Shown in pieces: positions 24,575 to 47,215 of a stretch of DNA of 64,000 bases. Each line of letters begins with the position of its first letter. Position 1 is the stretch's first letter. The position numbers were made by a program, and so were the translations under genes. Below the pieces are notes generated by a model. It had not been told where the DNA came from. It saw only the letters and a list, made by a program, of their open reading frames with translations, and made no database searches. Where the stretch lies: NCBI GenBank assembly GCA_030141605.1, contig JAQGDQ010000061.1, positions 483,685 to 547,684 of the forward strand, written 5' to 3'. Source of the stretch: Tubiluchus corallicola. Its lineage: Eukaryota; Priapulida; Priapulimorpha; Priapulimorphida; Tubiluchidae.

Positions 24575-27500
24575 CGCATTTTGCCTGTATAAAGGTGATC
24601 TCCTCTGTTCTTTTACTAGTCCAATTTGATTAATCCCACGACCGAGCAAACCCTATCTCATCATGACGTTTGAATCTACTTCACGTAATTTGCCAACAAA
24701 GGTATCGTTTTTCTCACACATCATTCTATTGTTTTGTGGATAGATGTCAGAAGAGTTATAGACTGTTTGGCCTCCGCATCTGCAGGTACCGAACCAAACA
24801 GGGTACTCCTACAGTTCAATATGATTGAACTAGTGAATTTAAAATCCAATTGCCAATTCTCGACAGCTTTGGCTTAATGTAAATCTCGAGTAGTGAATAC
24901 TTCCATAGAAAGGACCCAGTCCTTAGGCTTTGTAGCCCTGAAGCAGAAGCACCCTTATCGAAGTTATACCATCAATAAGTTATGGAACTAGTTACTCAAA
25001 AATAGGAATTTGTCTTACAATCAAATTCGTAGATAAGATAGCATAGGCATCAAAAATTTGATGTGAAAATAAAATGAAATCGAATTATCACGAATGACAA
25101 GGCACAAACACTTAAGATAAGGATCCATTTTTTTGGACAGCCTGTTTTCGCGTGCACTTCTATGTTTGCACTTTTGTTTAACAGTGAGTTCTATTTTGTA
25201 ATTAACAATGCAGCTTCTTTTTCAGATTAGTAATTATTCTCTACAAGTCCATTGAAAAACTACATTCCTAAGCAAAACACAGTTATAGTTTACTGAACCT
25301 GCGTGTGCACACTATGGTTTAATTACTGGTTACTCTGATCAGAAGTTTTTAGCGTGAACTGTACCTTTCCAATGCTTGCCAGAAAAACACGCTATTCTAA
25401 TTGTAACTCAATGGTCTCTTTTTTTAACACTTCTTACAAGTTTCAACCGATGATTCATTGACAACTGCGGAAAAAAGCAGCTTTTATGTTGGTTTTAACG
25501 CAAGGGAAAAAGAGCCTTGATCCATGATCACGGCATCCCAACTATAGGTATTAATTTTTTTTAATTTAGGGAAAAGTGGTTCTTTAGTAAGAAAATTTGG
25601 TTAGCATACTCTCACTTCCGTTCTTTCGTCTCACACTTTGCCTTCAGATTTGCATTAAGCGGTCAAAGGTAAAATAGCTATTTGTGGAGGAGAAAGTGAT
25701 TCAATACACTGTGTTTTAAAGGGCAAGATTCAAATACATAACTCCAGAAAGTGATATTAATTTAAAAAAACAAAAAACTAAACATCTGTTGAATGTTTCT
25801 TTTTGTAAAGATCGATGTTCTCTTCTCTTAAACAAAACCACCAGATACCGGCAAAATCGCTAGCCAGTGTAGACTTGTTCGTTTTTTAATGTTGCTATGA
25901 TACATGATGCAGAACTATCGAAAAATGTTCCATCTCATTGCTATACTAATTTCGTTGTTGGTCGCGTCATCTAGATGTGTACATGCATGTTAAAGGGAAA
26001 CCGGACCCAACTTAATCTATAGCTCAAACAGTCTACCCTGTAAAATATTGAAAGGAATTTACCACTGTTTCAAGAGTGATTTACAAGTTCGCGCGGCTAG
26101 TACATGCATTTTACCAATCGCTAGTTAGATGGGTCCCATGTCAGCATCTCGAAAACGTGTTGCAAAAAACAGGTACTGTACCTCTCAGTTCATAGGCGTT
26201 CAGTTGTGACGTAGTGCATACGTTCGTAAGAGCACAGTAAACATGAAATTTCAGTTTGTAACTTAAAATACGCTGAGTTTTTTGTAATTTGTACAATAAC
26301 ACTGTGCTTCAGTTTTAGCTATCGCAACACGCTCATGGAATGTTTGTGCTGTTGAAAATTATGTCTAGTTCAATTTGATCGCCTCCATTAATTAAGTTTT
26401 CAACTTATTATTTAGTTATCAGAAACGCTTTGTCGTTTTTATAGGCATTAAAATGCATGCTTTGTATCGTAATTCAAAATAGGATTGGATGTGGAATATC
26501 ATCATGTTTTCTTTTAATAGAGGTGACAAGTGAGCGAGTTGATTATTGTTATGGGCAATGCTACTTATTCAAGTTCTTGACATAAAGCACAGAAGTCATG
26601 TCATAACCACATAAATTTATTATCAGATAATTTTCAACATGTATTGTAGTGTTAAAAAGAGAACTTCAATACCCAATGTCGACTCTGCGTATTTATAAAC
26701 CAAACTGAAAATAACAGTTTCCTTAAAAGTATTCGGTGTTATAAAGAAATGATATTACGTACTGCTTTGTGTTTTGTTACTTTCAACAATCGTTGACAAG
26801 ATTTTATTCCACTAGCAACAAAGCTGGCGAAATTCAAAGCATTTAACGTTGCTCATAAACTCTTACTTGGCCGCTGGACGCATCCTTTGACTTCGAGAAG
26901 GCTTCTACAAACTGGAAATATTTGGCAACCCTGTATTAATAACGGGGATGGCATTCAAGTGGTGGGATCCAGTCTCGGGGATCAGTATGCAGATGGAACA
27001 GCCGCCTACTGTTTCGGCGCCCATCAAAAAACGGAAAATTATAAACGTTTTTTCTGCAAGTTGCTAAAAGATAACAAATGTCACCATGTATTGGATGTCG
27101 CCTGCGGTACAGGGTAAGTAACGCAACGTTATGTAGGTTAAATATTATGCTATATTAAATATTTTAATACTACATACCGTTCATTCTAAAAGTGGCTTTG
27201 AAAACGGAATCATTTGATTACGTTTTATTGTCCGCCCATTAAAGTGATTAGCAATATTACATTTAGGTACAGTACATAAACTCAAATGAGACCATCTCCG
27301 CAATATAGCAAAAAGGGGCGAAAAAAGTGTCAAAATTGTTTTTGGTGGGAATTAAGCTTTTCCAGAAACGCAAACGCTCTGTTCCACGAACTGTGCAAAG
27401 ACTTACTGCAATTTTCTTTAAATTATTATACACTAGGTTTTTAACAAATTCTGCAATTTGTCAAAGCAAAGAATAAAAGAATGCCAGAGAATAAGTAAAT

Positions 27501-30500
27501 AGAACAAAGGCAACATTTACAAAGTGGCTGTTACGTATTTCTTGAAATAGTAGTCGATTAGTAGAGAAAGGCCTAGTAAAGCAGAATGTCTTCCGAAAAA
27601 GTTATTACTTTCGCCAATGCATTTTTATGCGTACACAACACACGATGTGTTGACAGTGCGCAAAAATATAGCCAGTTAGTTAGTTTATTGACTATAATTC
27701 TACATAATTTGAGACAAAAACACTATAACATTGGGTAACCAGAAAAAAGCTATTGTCCAAAAAGACGTTACCAAAGTGACTCATCGAGAACAACAAAGAT
27801 AAAATAAAAGCAAAATGCTATACAGTTAAGTACACCAATTCTATGCCTATATATTACTGTCGTAAAAAATACAATACTATAGATAACAGGTCTGCGAATA
27901 ATCTCTAATCATGTATTGGCAGAAACTTTATGAATTATTAAGTTTTGCATGACGAAAGACATTTGGCCTAGACTCAAAATAACGTTACTCAATCCGTAAA
28001 TAACTTCAATACATATACAGGAACGCAAATCTATTTTCTTCAAGCATAACAGATCTGTACCTCACACATTAAAGTATTGGTGAATAATAACTTTTTTCTG
28101 AAAACATTCTGTTTTAGTAGGCCTTCTTCCACAGAAGTAATAATCTTTATACCTCCCTATATCATTCCATTTATGAGCTCTATTCATTGTATCATTTCGC
28201 TTCGAAGCACTAACTTTTTTCTCTATCACCTCATAATTTCCACTTTTACCCAATAGTTTTTTACTTTTACTGGGTGGAACATTCGAACAAGTGCTGCATT
28301 TTAATTGTCAGCGACGCATTTAGACATATAGACAGTCGTGAGTTTGATCCATTTCATATTCCAAAGCAAAAATTAATAGTAAAATAAAATGGTACTACAT
28401 TCATTACAGGCGCTGGATTGTTCTACATTAACATTGTTATAAATGCGTTGTGAAAATGAATGACTTAAGACTTATTTCAGGAACTAAATACGTCACTTTG
28501 TAGACGGGACTTTGTTGTGTCTGTAACGTTTGTAAAACGAAGTTATTAATTCTTTATAAACTCTGAATAAAAGCGACGAAATGTTTTCGCGGACTGACCT
28601 ATAATGGTTGAAATTATTAATTTTCTCTATACTAAAGATACGACTCCATCATGTTGATCGAGGAAGGCTTTAATGTCAAAAGCGTAGATGCTAGTGATAA
28701 GATGTTGATGTATGCATTAAAAGAAAGATGGCGTCGCCGAAAGGATCCAGGTTTTGATGATTGGGGTAAGTTTTTATCACGGTTGAAAATTAGTTAAATT
28801 TAACTTAGTCATTCAGTCTGAAAGCTTAATTTTACTTAACGCAGTGCTTTGCAGACCTACTAACAATTCTAATGTGCAACCTTCAGAACATTTATTAGGA
28901 GGGTCGTCAGAGTACCACCTTTGTAAAAATTGTAGAAAAAGAAAACATATAACTAACAGTTCAAACATGTTTTGTTTTTGTTTATATGCCTTTAAAATCG
29001 CCTAAGTTTTGCATTTTTATCAACATTTCTTATTGACTTATCTGATCAGAGATTCTATTTTCAGAAATAGAAGAAGCAAACTGGTTGACACTAACAAATG
29101 ACATAAACAAACCAGAAAATCAGGATGGGTATGATGCCGTCATATGTTTAGGTGGTTATACGCTCAGATGATTAAGTTTAACTGTGAAATGCGTATGCTA
29201 GAGTGTATAGACTATAAATACGTGCGCGAGGCTCTAGGAGCTTCGTCACTCATAAATCATTGAACATTTACTACTGATATGTGTGCAAACATTTACTAAG
29301 CGAAATAATTAGAGCCAGCAAAAATTACTTTGACGTTAGGATAATTTGTAGGTTAGTGAAGCCTGCCCGATTTATCAAGGCCAATGCAGCGCCTACGGGC
29401 ACACCTATAACAGGACTGGGATAAGTATGGGCATCATAGGGAATTGTCCGTAAAGATTCTAAAAGATCACTTTAGAGCTTGCGCAAAATACTGACCAGAA
29501 CAAAATCACACATTCGATATATGCATTGAAGTAAAAGCACAAAACTCGGTGTGCAGTTATAATACTGCAGTGGTTCTTGTCTTTATCCGAGCCTGTATAG
29601 AATCCATTTTATGTGTACGTTTCAGAGAGGGACAAGTTTGTTGTTTAAACCACAACGACCTAGCTTGTACGTCTTTGGTTTCATTTTACAAACAGAACAC
29701 AATCACACATTCAATATATGCGCGCTTATCTGAAAGCACAAAACTCGGTATATAGTTATAATACTACAGTGATTCGTGTCCTTATCCAAACCTGTACAGA
29801 ATTCATTTTGTGTGTAAATTTCAGAGAGGGACAAGTTTGTTGTTTAAACCCAACGAGTTAGCTTGTGCAATTGTCTTTGGTTTCGTTTCACGAAAGTTAA
29901 ACGAAATGCGCATTCTTCGTCCGTTGTATTGACAACCAGCACATCCTGAGCCAATCCACGTTCAAATCCATGCCGAGTCGACTCAATGAAAGTGGACAAG
30001 ATGCAGACTTGGCCCCAATTTCATCGTCTATTTTTTCCTTCGTGTTTTACAAGGGAAAGTGTCCATCCCTGGCATCACTGGTATGTTTAGTAATGAATTT
30101 TTCTTTACATATTTTAGGAAACTCTTTTGCGCATTTACCAAATCTTGACGATCGAATGACAAGCCAAAAAACAGCTCTACGCAATATGGCAGCCATGACT
30201 CGCACGGGCGGATTCCTAATAATCGACCACCGTAATTTCGACTACATTGTGGATACTGGAAAAGTCCCGAAGTTGAGACAGAATATATATGCAACAGTAC
30301 GTAACGTATTAAAGTACTTTACGAACCTATAGTGGTGTTTGTGCTAATGATAGCAGTAGTAGTGAAAGTGGTGAAGGCGTTGGTGTAGTAGTGGTAGTGG
30401 TAATGGTAGTGGCAGTGATAGTGGAAGTTGTTGCGGCAGGACAGTGGGAGTGGAGTGATAGTAGTAGTGGCAACAAGAGTAATTGTAATTGTGGTAGTGG

Positions 30501-31433
30501 TTGTGGTAGTAATAGTACAACTAGTGCTAGTGCTAGTGTAGTGGTACTGATAGCGGTCATGGTAACGGTATTGGTATTGGTGTTAGTATTGGCATTAGCA
30601 ATGGTAGTAGTAGTGGTGGTTGTGGTCGTGGTCGTGGTCGTGGTAGAGGAGTAGTAAACTGCTTATACCTGAACTTATTTTATCTGTACAGCAAACATAG
30701 CTTGCTTTAGAACTTGCAGTAACGCGGCGTCTGAATGAGTTGATATTTTAAACTTGCGAAAATTTTCGTGTAGTCTAAAACACCAGTTATTCGATTATTT
30801 ATCAGTATGGTGAAGGTAACTGGTTCCAACCCAGGCTGTGTTTTAACTTTTCACATTTCCTGTTCTTTTAGTTTGGTATCAAATTTTACTAATTATGGGT
30901 TTATATACTATCATCAGATTACCACTGACTAATCATTGACGCATCGTTTGCTTTTTAGGCCTCTCAGTTTACCAACGTAACTACTAATATACTCTACGTT
31001 AACGGGTCAGCAAAACTAGTGACATTGGACTTCACCTTAGACTGGAGTTACTTGCAGAAACAAGAAAAATATGAAGAAGTTGCGGCTAGACAAACGTCTC
31101 TAAGGAAGAAGCCAGTTATACCTATAAAGTAAGGTTAATGCGGTAATGTGTTAATGGTGCATGCACATTAAGTCGTCTCTTTAGACATTTCTGTAGGCAA
31201 AGTAACTTACTCACTTTTCGGATTCTGTTAATATCTTAATGTCTTTCAGCCATTATCGACTTTCGTACTATCCGCTTCGTCTAGAGTCTTTCAAGAAGTT
31301 GTTAAAAGAGACGTTTGACGATTTATGCACAATGACGCTGTACGCCGATTTCAAACCAGTAGAGGAGATAATGGATGAGCCACCGGCTTTCTATATACAC
31401 GTGGTTAAAAAATTGGGCAAGAAGGGCGTTTGA
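23311..31433 (+). CDS. GNMT: Glycine N-methyltransferase-like enzyme (GNMT)
   Basis: AdoMet-dependent methyltransferase related to GNMT, which converts glycine to sarcosine and regulates the AdoMet/AdoHcy ratio. Clear exons: (26816)-27113, 28638-28765, 29065-29151, 30118-30296, 30959-31128, 31250-31433. An inferred first exon ends at 23326 (ATG at 23311, MFEIL, donor GTAAGC). Its phase 1 matches the acceptor at 26815, giving about 353 residues against about 293 in mammals. Family matches are [15 protein letters not shown] (AdoMet motif I), [43 protein letters not shown] (the substrate-binding Arg region) and HYRLSYYP. After DQYADG about five residues are missing where the rat enzyme has W30, Y33 and R40. 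The N-terminus is at least 34 residues longer than in mammals and is basic. Catalytic family assignment is secure; substrate and location are less so. Confidence 0.92.
23906..23998. repeat. 46-bp tandem duplication
   Basis: GTGCTTAATTCTATTATGAC starts at 23906 and again at 23952. Each copy ends in a short (AT)n run. Confidence 0.85.
24129..24822. repeat. Large inverted repeat, two 251-bp arms around a TA/TC core
   Basis: The arm 24129-24379 and the arm 24572-24822 are reverse complements at roughly 90% by eye and have equal length. The 192-bp centre holds a (TA)n tract, a (TC)n tract and another (TA)n. The whole could form a long hairpin. It lies between the inferred first exon and the second exon of GNMT. 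It could be a MITE or a palindromic duplication. Confidence 0.9.
29498..29891. repeat. Tandem duplication, period 197 bp
   Basis: Two copies starting at 29498 and 29695 share CACACATTC, AGCACAAAACTCGGT and GAGAGGGACAAGTTTGTTG blocks. It lies in the GNMT intron between exons 29065-29151 and 30118-30296. Confidence 0.85.
30345..30652. repeat. Impure GTA/GTG-rich tract
   Basis: Irregular GTAGTG and GTGGTC units in the GNMT intron after exon 30118-30296. Confidence 0.85.
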
Positions 31434-31475
31434 GAACGCTCCGGAAGAAACGTCAGCGTGGGAAAAATACAATGA

Positions 31476-31492
31476 AATAAACCAAAAATAAA
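31476..31492 (+). terminator. Poly(A) signals for GNMT
   Basis: Two AATAAA hexamers (31476-31481 and 31487-31492) begin 43 and 54 bases after the TGA stop at 31433. Confidence 0.65.
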
Positions 31493-31517
31493 TAAATTAT
31501 TCTATAAAATCATGATT

Positions 31518-31523
31518 TTTATT
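31518..31523 (-). terminator. Poly(A) signal for SLC23 copy B
   Basis: A minus-strand AATAAA lies 167 bases past the stop of copy B. It sits only about 25 bases from the second GNMT signal on the other strand, so the two convergent transcripts end almost on top of each other. Confidence 0.5.
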
Positions 31524-31689
31524 AGAAACTCTTAATCTCTATTAACATACATACATTCAAAATCGTTTATCACATTTTTACAGTATAATATATACAGTTT
31601 TACGAAGACAACTTTCAATCAAACCGTAATTGGCTTATATAAGTTGCCAGTGCAGTGAGCAATTTTAATAACACAGGAAAATGATTTTG

Positions 31690-42886
<11,197 letters not shown>

Positions 42887-45284
42887 AGTTTGCTGCTTAG
42901 CAGACACAAATAATGACACAATTTGCCGAGAATGTAGTTTAATAAGTTGTAAAGAAATCCACAAACTTGTCAGCAACTAGTATCGATCCGCATTAGTGCA
43001 TAATAACTAAAAGTGAAATCTCACCATGTAAATTCTCAATTAAAAAACTGCCAGCTACAACAGGTTGTAAGAAAATTACAGGTAACTCATACATATTAGG
43101 CAAACCCAATCGCTAAGTTAAAAGACGCGAATCCTTGTTTAAAACAAGTTTTGCCAACAGAATCAACTTGCAACTACACAACAATAGCGTCACAAATTTT
43201 TTCTACTTACGGCAACGACCTTGACTAGACTGTAAATGTGCTACCACACCAAAAGTTGTATATTATAATTAGATTTTCGCTCACTGGTGTTTGTGGTATT
43301 TCAAATTTCAAATAAACTTCCCAAAGAATTCTGAAATTTTTAGAATTCCTCTAACAAGAATAGATGTCAGCACTCAGCAGCTTGCTTTGCTCTAGTCAGT
43401 AGTATATTCGTCACTAATGGAGTTGTACATACAAGTCTATAGCGAAAACGACAAAAACGAACAAAAAAAATATGAGAGCCTACATTCTGTTAACCGCGTA
43501 CTGAACGTCACTATGATGCGCGCTATAGTTATTACGCTCTAGTTTCGCGACACCGGATGCTGCAAAATAGAGCAGTTCAAGTCGTGAAATTTTGATTTTC
43601 GCACTCACATCGCTTCGGCTAACTGACAGAATTATAACACGAATAAGACGACAGCAGCTGTAGCAGCGTAAACCCAGCTGCTTAGGGGTTCAGCGTTACC
43701 AAAATTGCCGCTGCTCTCTCAGAATTTGGCATGGCAAACTAGAACGGACATATTTCTGCCATTGTATAGTAGTCAAACCGACCGTTTCAAAATGATTTGT
43801 CACGGGCCACATGAAATGTCAGAACAGCACTGGATATGCATACAGTTATACAAGAATGACCGTGAGTTGGCAATTTATGTAATTGTCACCCTGTCACCAC
43901 GCCTACATATTTGTTGAATGAAGGAAGAGTTATTTAAATCCTTAAAGCAACAATTTTATGATAAAATTCTTTTAATGATTTAAGATTTTTGTGTCTATTA
44001 TTTCGCATTCTGCATTTATTTCGGATGTTTTGTTCACGCTTCATATATAATATAATGCCAGCATAGGCCGCAGGCTGTAGCTCACTGACACTGGCGTTTC
44101 AGTACGTTAAAATTTAGGCAAGTGATTTAGAACTCTTAAGCTAAAGTTAAAATTTTTCACTATTTCTTTACTATTTTTGTCTTTCTTAATTCTATTTACC
44201 CCCATTCTTAATCAGGTGTAACAGGATATTGAAATGCAAGCTAATTTTACTCTCGTTATAAAGAAAGTTCTATTTTGAGATGCTTTCCAAGAAGGTATGT
44301 TAAATTCCAATGATAACAAATTTACAATATTTGCCGATAGGGTGCTGCACCGTCCAATTGCAGGCTACTCTGCTGCCGGCTTCTATGCATTAATTCACTG
44401 TAACTAGATTCAAATTTCTGCATGCTGCATTAGATATGAGGACTATCACTAGTGTATTTTAGCGTCTGGTCTAAAATTTTAGTCGATTACTTAGTAATTT
44501 GTGCATTGTATGTATTGTTTCTTTCCCTAATAAAACTTGGCCGAGTTCGTCCATGTACAATGCCAGCCAATTTCGCTCAAATGTATTGATGAGTATTTTC
44601 ATACATTTTTTGTCAAACTCCTTTCATTCTGGTTGAGCCGTGTTATTTGTGGAAACCAACAAATTTGTGCGCCTGACATTGGAATCTGAAAGCCTAAAGG
44701 TCATTCATAGAACTGTGCAAGATAGATAAAAGGAAACTTGGTAAAAACCTAAAAATGGTGCATCGCGGTGCATGTATAAATACACTCATCTGATACATGA
44801 ATAGGGCTCATAATAAGCAAATTGTTTAAAATGACACCTTTTTGGAATAAGTTGCTGTTCGGTGATAGGGACAACGAGTTCTTAAAATGAAATTTACAAC
44901 CAGCGCCTAATTAAGCAAAGACATGGCTTTTATTCACAGACATCTGCAACGTTTCGTCTAGTTATGGTCATGTCCACGCAACAATCCAGATAAACGAAAA
45001 TGCAAAAATTGCAAAAATTAACATTATGAGAAGCAAACAAGACAAATACCAAACTCGAAATTGCCATTTTCATTTTAAGTTGCTGATTATATCGATAGCT
45101 GTCTCGGTTTTACCACTAGTATACCTCTTTGTACACACTATATATAACCAAGTTATGTGATTACAAAGTTGCGTGTTTTAGGATAAACTTGCTGGGCTCC
45201 TGAGAAACGAACACAGGTCAAAGAGAAACATTTTGGAAAAATCAATATAATTAAATCATGCTAATAATAATAAAGAGTCATAAA
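42887..45284. other. Intergenic upstream of SLC23 copy B
   Basis: No gene recognised. It contains a minus-strand segment ending CTAGACGAAACGTTGCAG (about 44945-44970), like the 3' hairpin of other retroelement relics in this window. The copy B promoter should lie just above 42886, but I see no clear core motif. Confidence 0.5.
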
Positions 45285-45610
45285 CTTTGACACTTATCGT
45301 TACTGTTGCCAGTTATTGTCGTTGTCGCTGTTGCTGTCGGTTCTCGGTTGTTGTTGTCGTTGTTGTTGTCTCTCTTGTCATTGTCGTTGTTGTCGATGTC
45401 ATCGCTGTTGTCCCTGCTGTCGCTGCTGTTGTTGTCGTTGGTGTTGTTACCGTTGTCAGTCTTTGTCTTTGTAGTTGTCGTTGTTTCTGCTGCTGCTGCT
45501 GCTGTTGTTGTTATTGTTGTTGTTGTTCTTCTTCTTCTTGTTGTTGTTGTAGCTGTTGCTGTTGCTGTTGTTCACGTTATCGCTGTCGCCGCGCTATTGC
45601 TGCTGTTACT
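45285..45610. repeat. (GTT)n/(GCT)n/(GTC)n tract
   Basis: Impure trinucleotide tract between SLC23 copy B and the candidate proctolin promoter. The 142- and 107-codon frames here are repeat artefacts. Confidence 0.9.
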
Positions 45611-46152
45611 ATTATTTGGAAGATTTTAGAAGCTTCGGTTTCAAAGTCGATTACATATCCCGTCATATGCAGTTTTACACATAATTATTTTAAAAGTTCG
45701 ATTACAATGTTGTGAGTTGATGTAATTTAAAATAAGCATACACAATGGAAATAAGTGAGTGAGAAGACCGAATTGAACTAATCGATTGTGATCGAATCGG
45801 TTGCCGATATGTCAAATTTCCAAACATCGTCAGATTACTGTTGCATGTGGTAGGCCTAAGTGGTGGAAACACATTGCTGGCATCAATAAAAACGAACCTA
45901 GTTTTAACAAATTTTGTTTACGCTTATAAATCTTTTCTGTCCAGTTTCATTACAGTGACCTTTTGTTTAGTATTTGTTTTGAAGGAAAATGACCCATCAC
46001 TGATAAATAAGTTGATGTTTGTTATGCTGTTTTTTACTACACAATGTCATTAATAATGTCAATAATTATCGTGGTTTTACTGACCGCGTTTTTGTGCAAT
46101 TACTAAAAATGTGGGCACAAAAACTCTTTTATTGTACTCCTGAACACCTGAA

Positions 46153-46191
46153 TGACGTCATCGATGAAGCCTGCCCTCGCTGATGACGTCA
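46153..46191 (+). promoter_or_regulatory. Two perfect CRE palindromes, candidate proctolin promoter
   Basis: TGACGTCA occurs at 46153-46160 and again at 46184-46191, 31 bp apart. This octamer is the consensus binding site of CREB/ATF factors, which control many neuropeptide genes. About 80 bp downstream lies an arthropod-type initiator TCAGTT (46267-46272). The next gene on this strand is the proctolin precursor. The link to that gene is inferred. Confidence 0.5.
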
Positions 46192-46267
46192 CTTGCTCTG
46201 GTTTAGTGAAATTAGTGCCGAGGAATGGTACTGCGCATCATTGGTGAGTCAACTCCCCCGCTAGTGT

Positions 46268-46435
46268 CAGTTCTGACTTTGGTACAACTTTATCACGAAG
46301 ATCGTGCAATTTAGTAGCGTGTTCAGTTTGTCAAATTTCCAGCTAGAAAGAGAAGGAAGGCAAACCACGTTTTTGGCGAAAAATAATTTTTTACGGAAAA
46401 TTTGGCTTTCAGAAAACGATTAAATAAAACAGAAG
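46268..46435 (+). other. Candidate 5' noncoding exon of the proctolin gene
   Basis: The segment runs from an initiator-like TCAGTT to AAG followed by the donor GTAAGAAT. It would splice over about 7.3 kb to the acceptor TTTGTTACAG at 53705, one base before the proctolin ATG. No transcript evidence is available here; the call rests on motif order and orientation only. Confidence 0.35.
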
Positions 46436-46690
46436 GTAAGAATTATTGTTGAAATTGTCTGTGAAATTACGCGTTGAACTTATTAAAATTAGAATCAGCT
46501 TAATGAGAACTAACTTCAAAGGCGCTGGCAAATGCGTTGCTGTTCAATATTATAGCAGTTTGTGCTAATGTAACCTGTTATACATTGATTGTAACCTTTT
46601 AAGTTTGTTGCGAGTGCTGCTTTTCCTTTCTTATGAAAATTGGTAGTTAAAGGTATTTATATTTGGTAACTCACCATGTTACGATATATG

Positions 46691-47215
<525 letters not shown>

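Noticed and set aside
45287-45715. 142-codon Val/Cys-rich frame
   Set aside because: Impure trinucleotide repeat with no start context, signal or domain.
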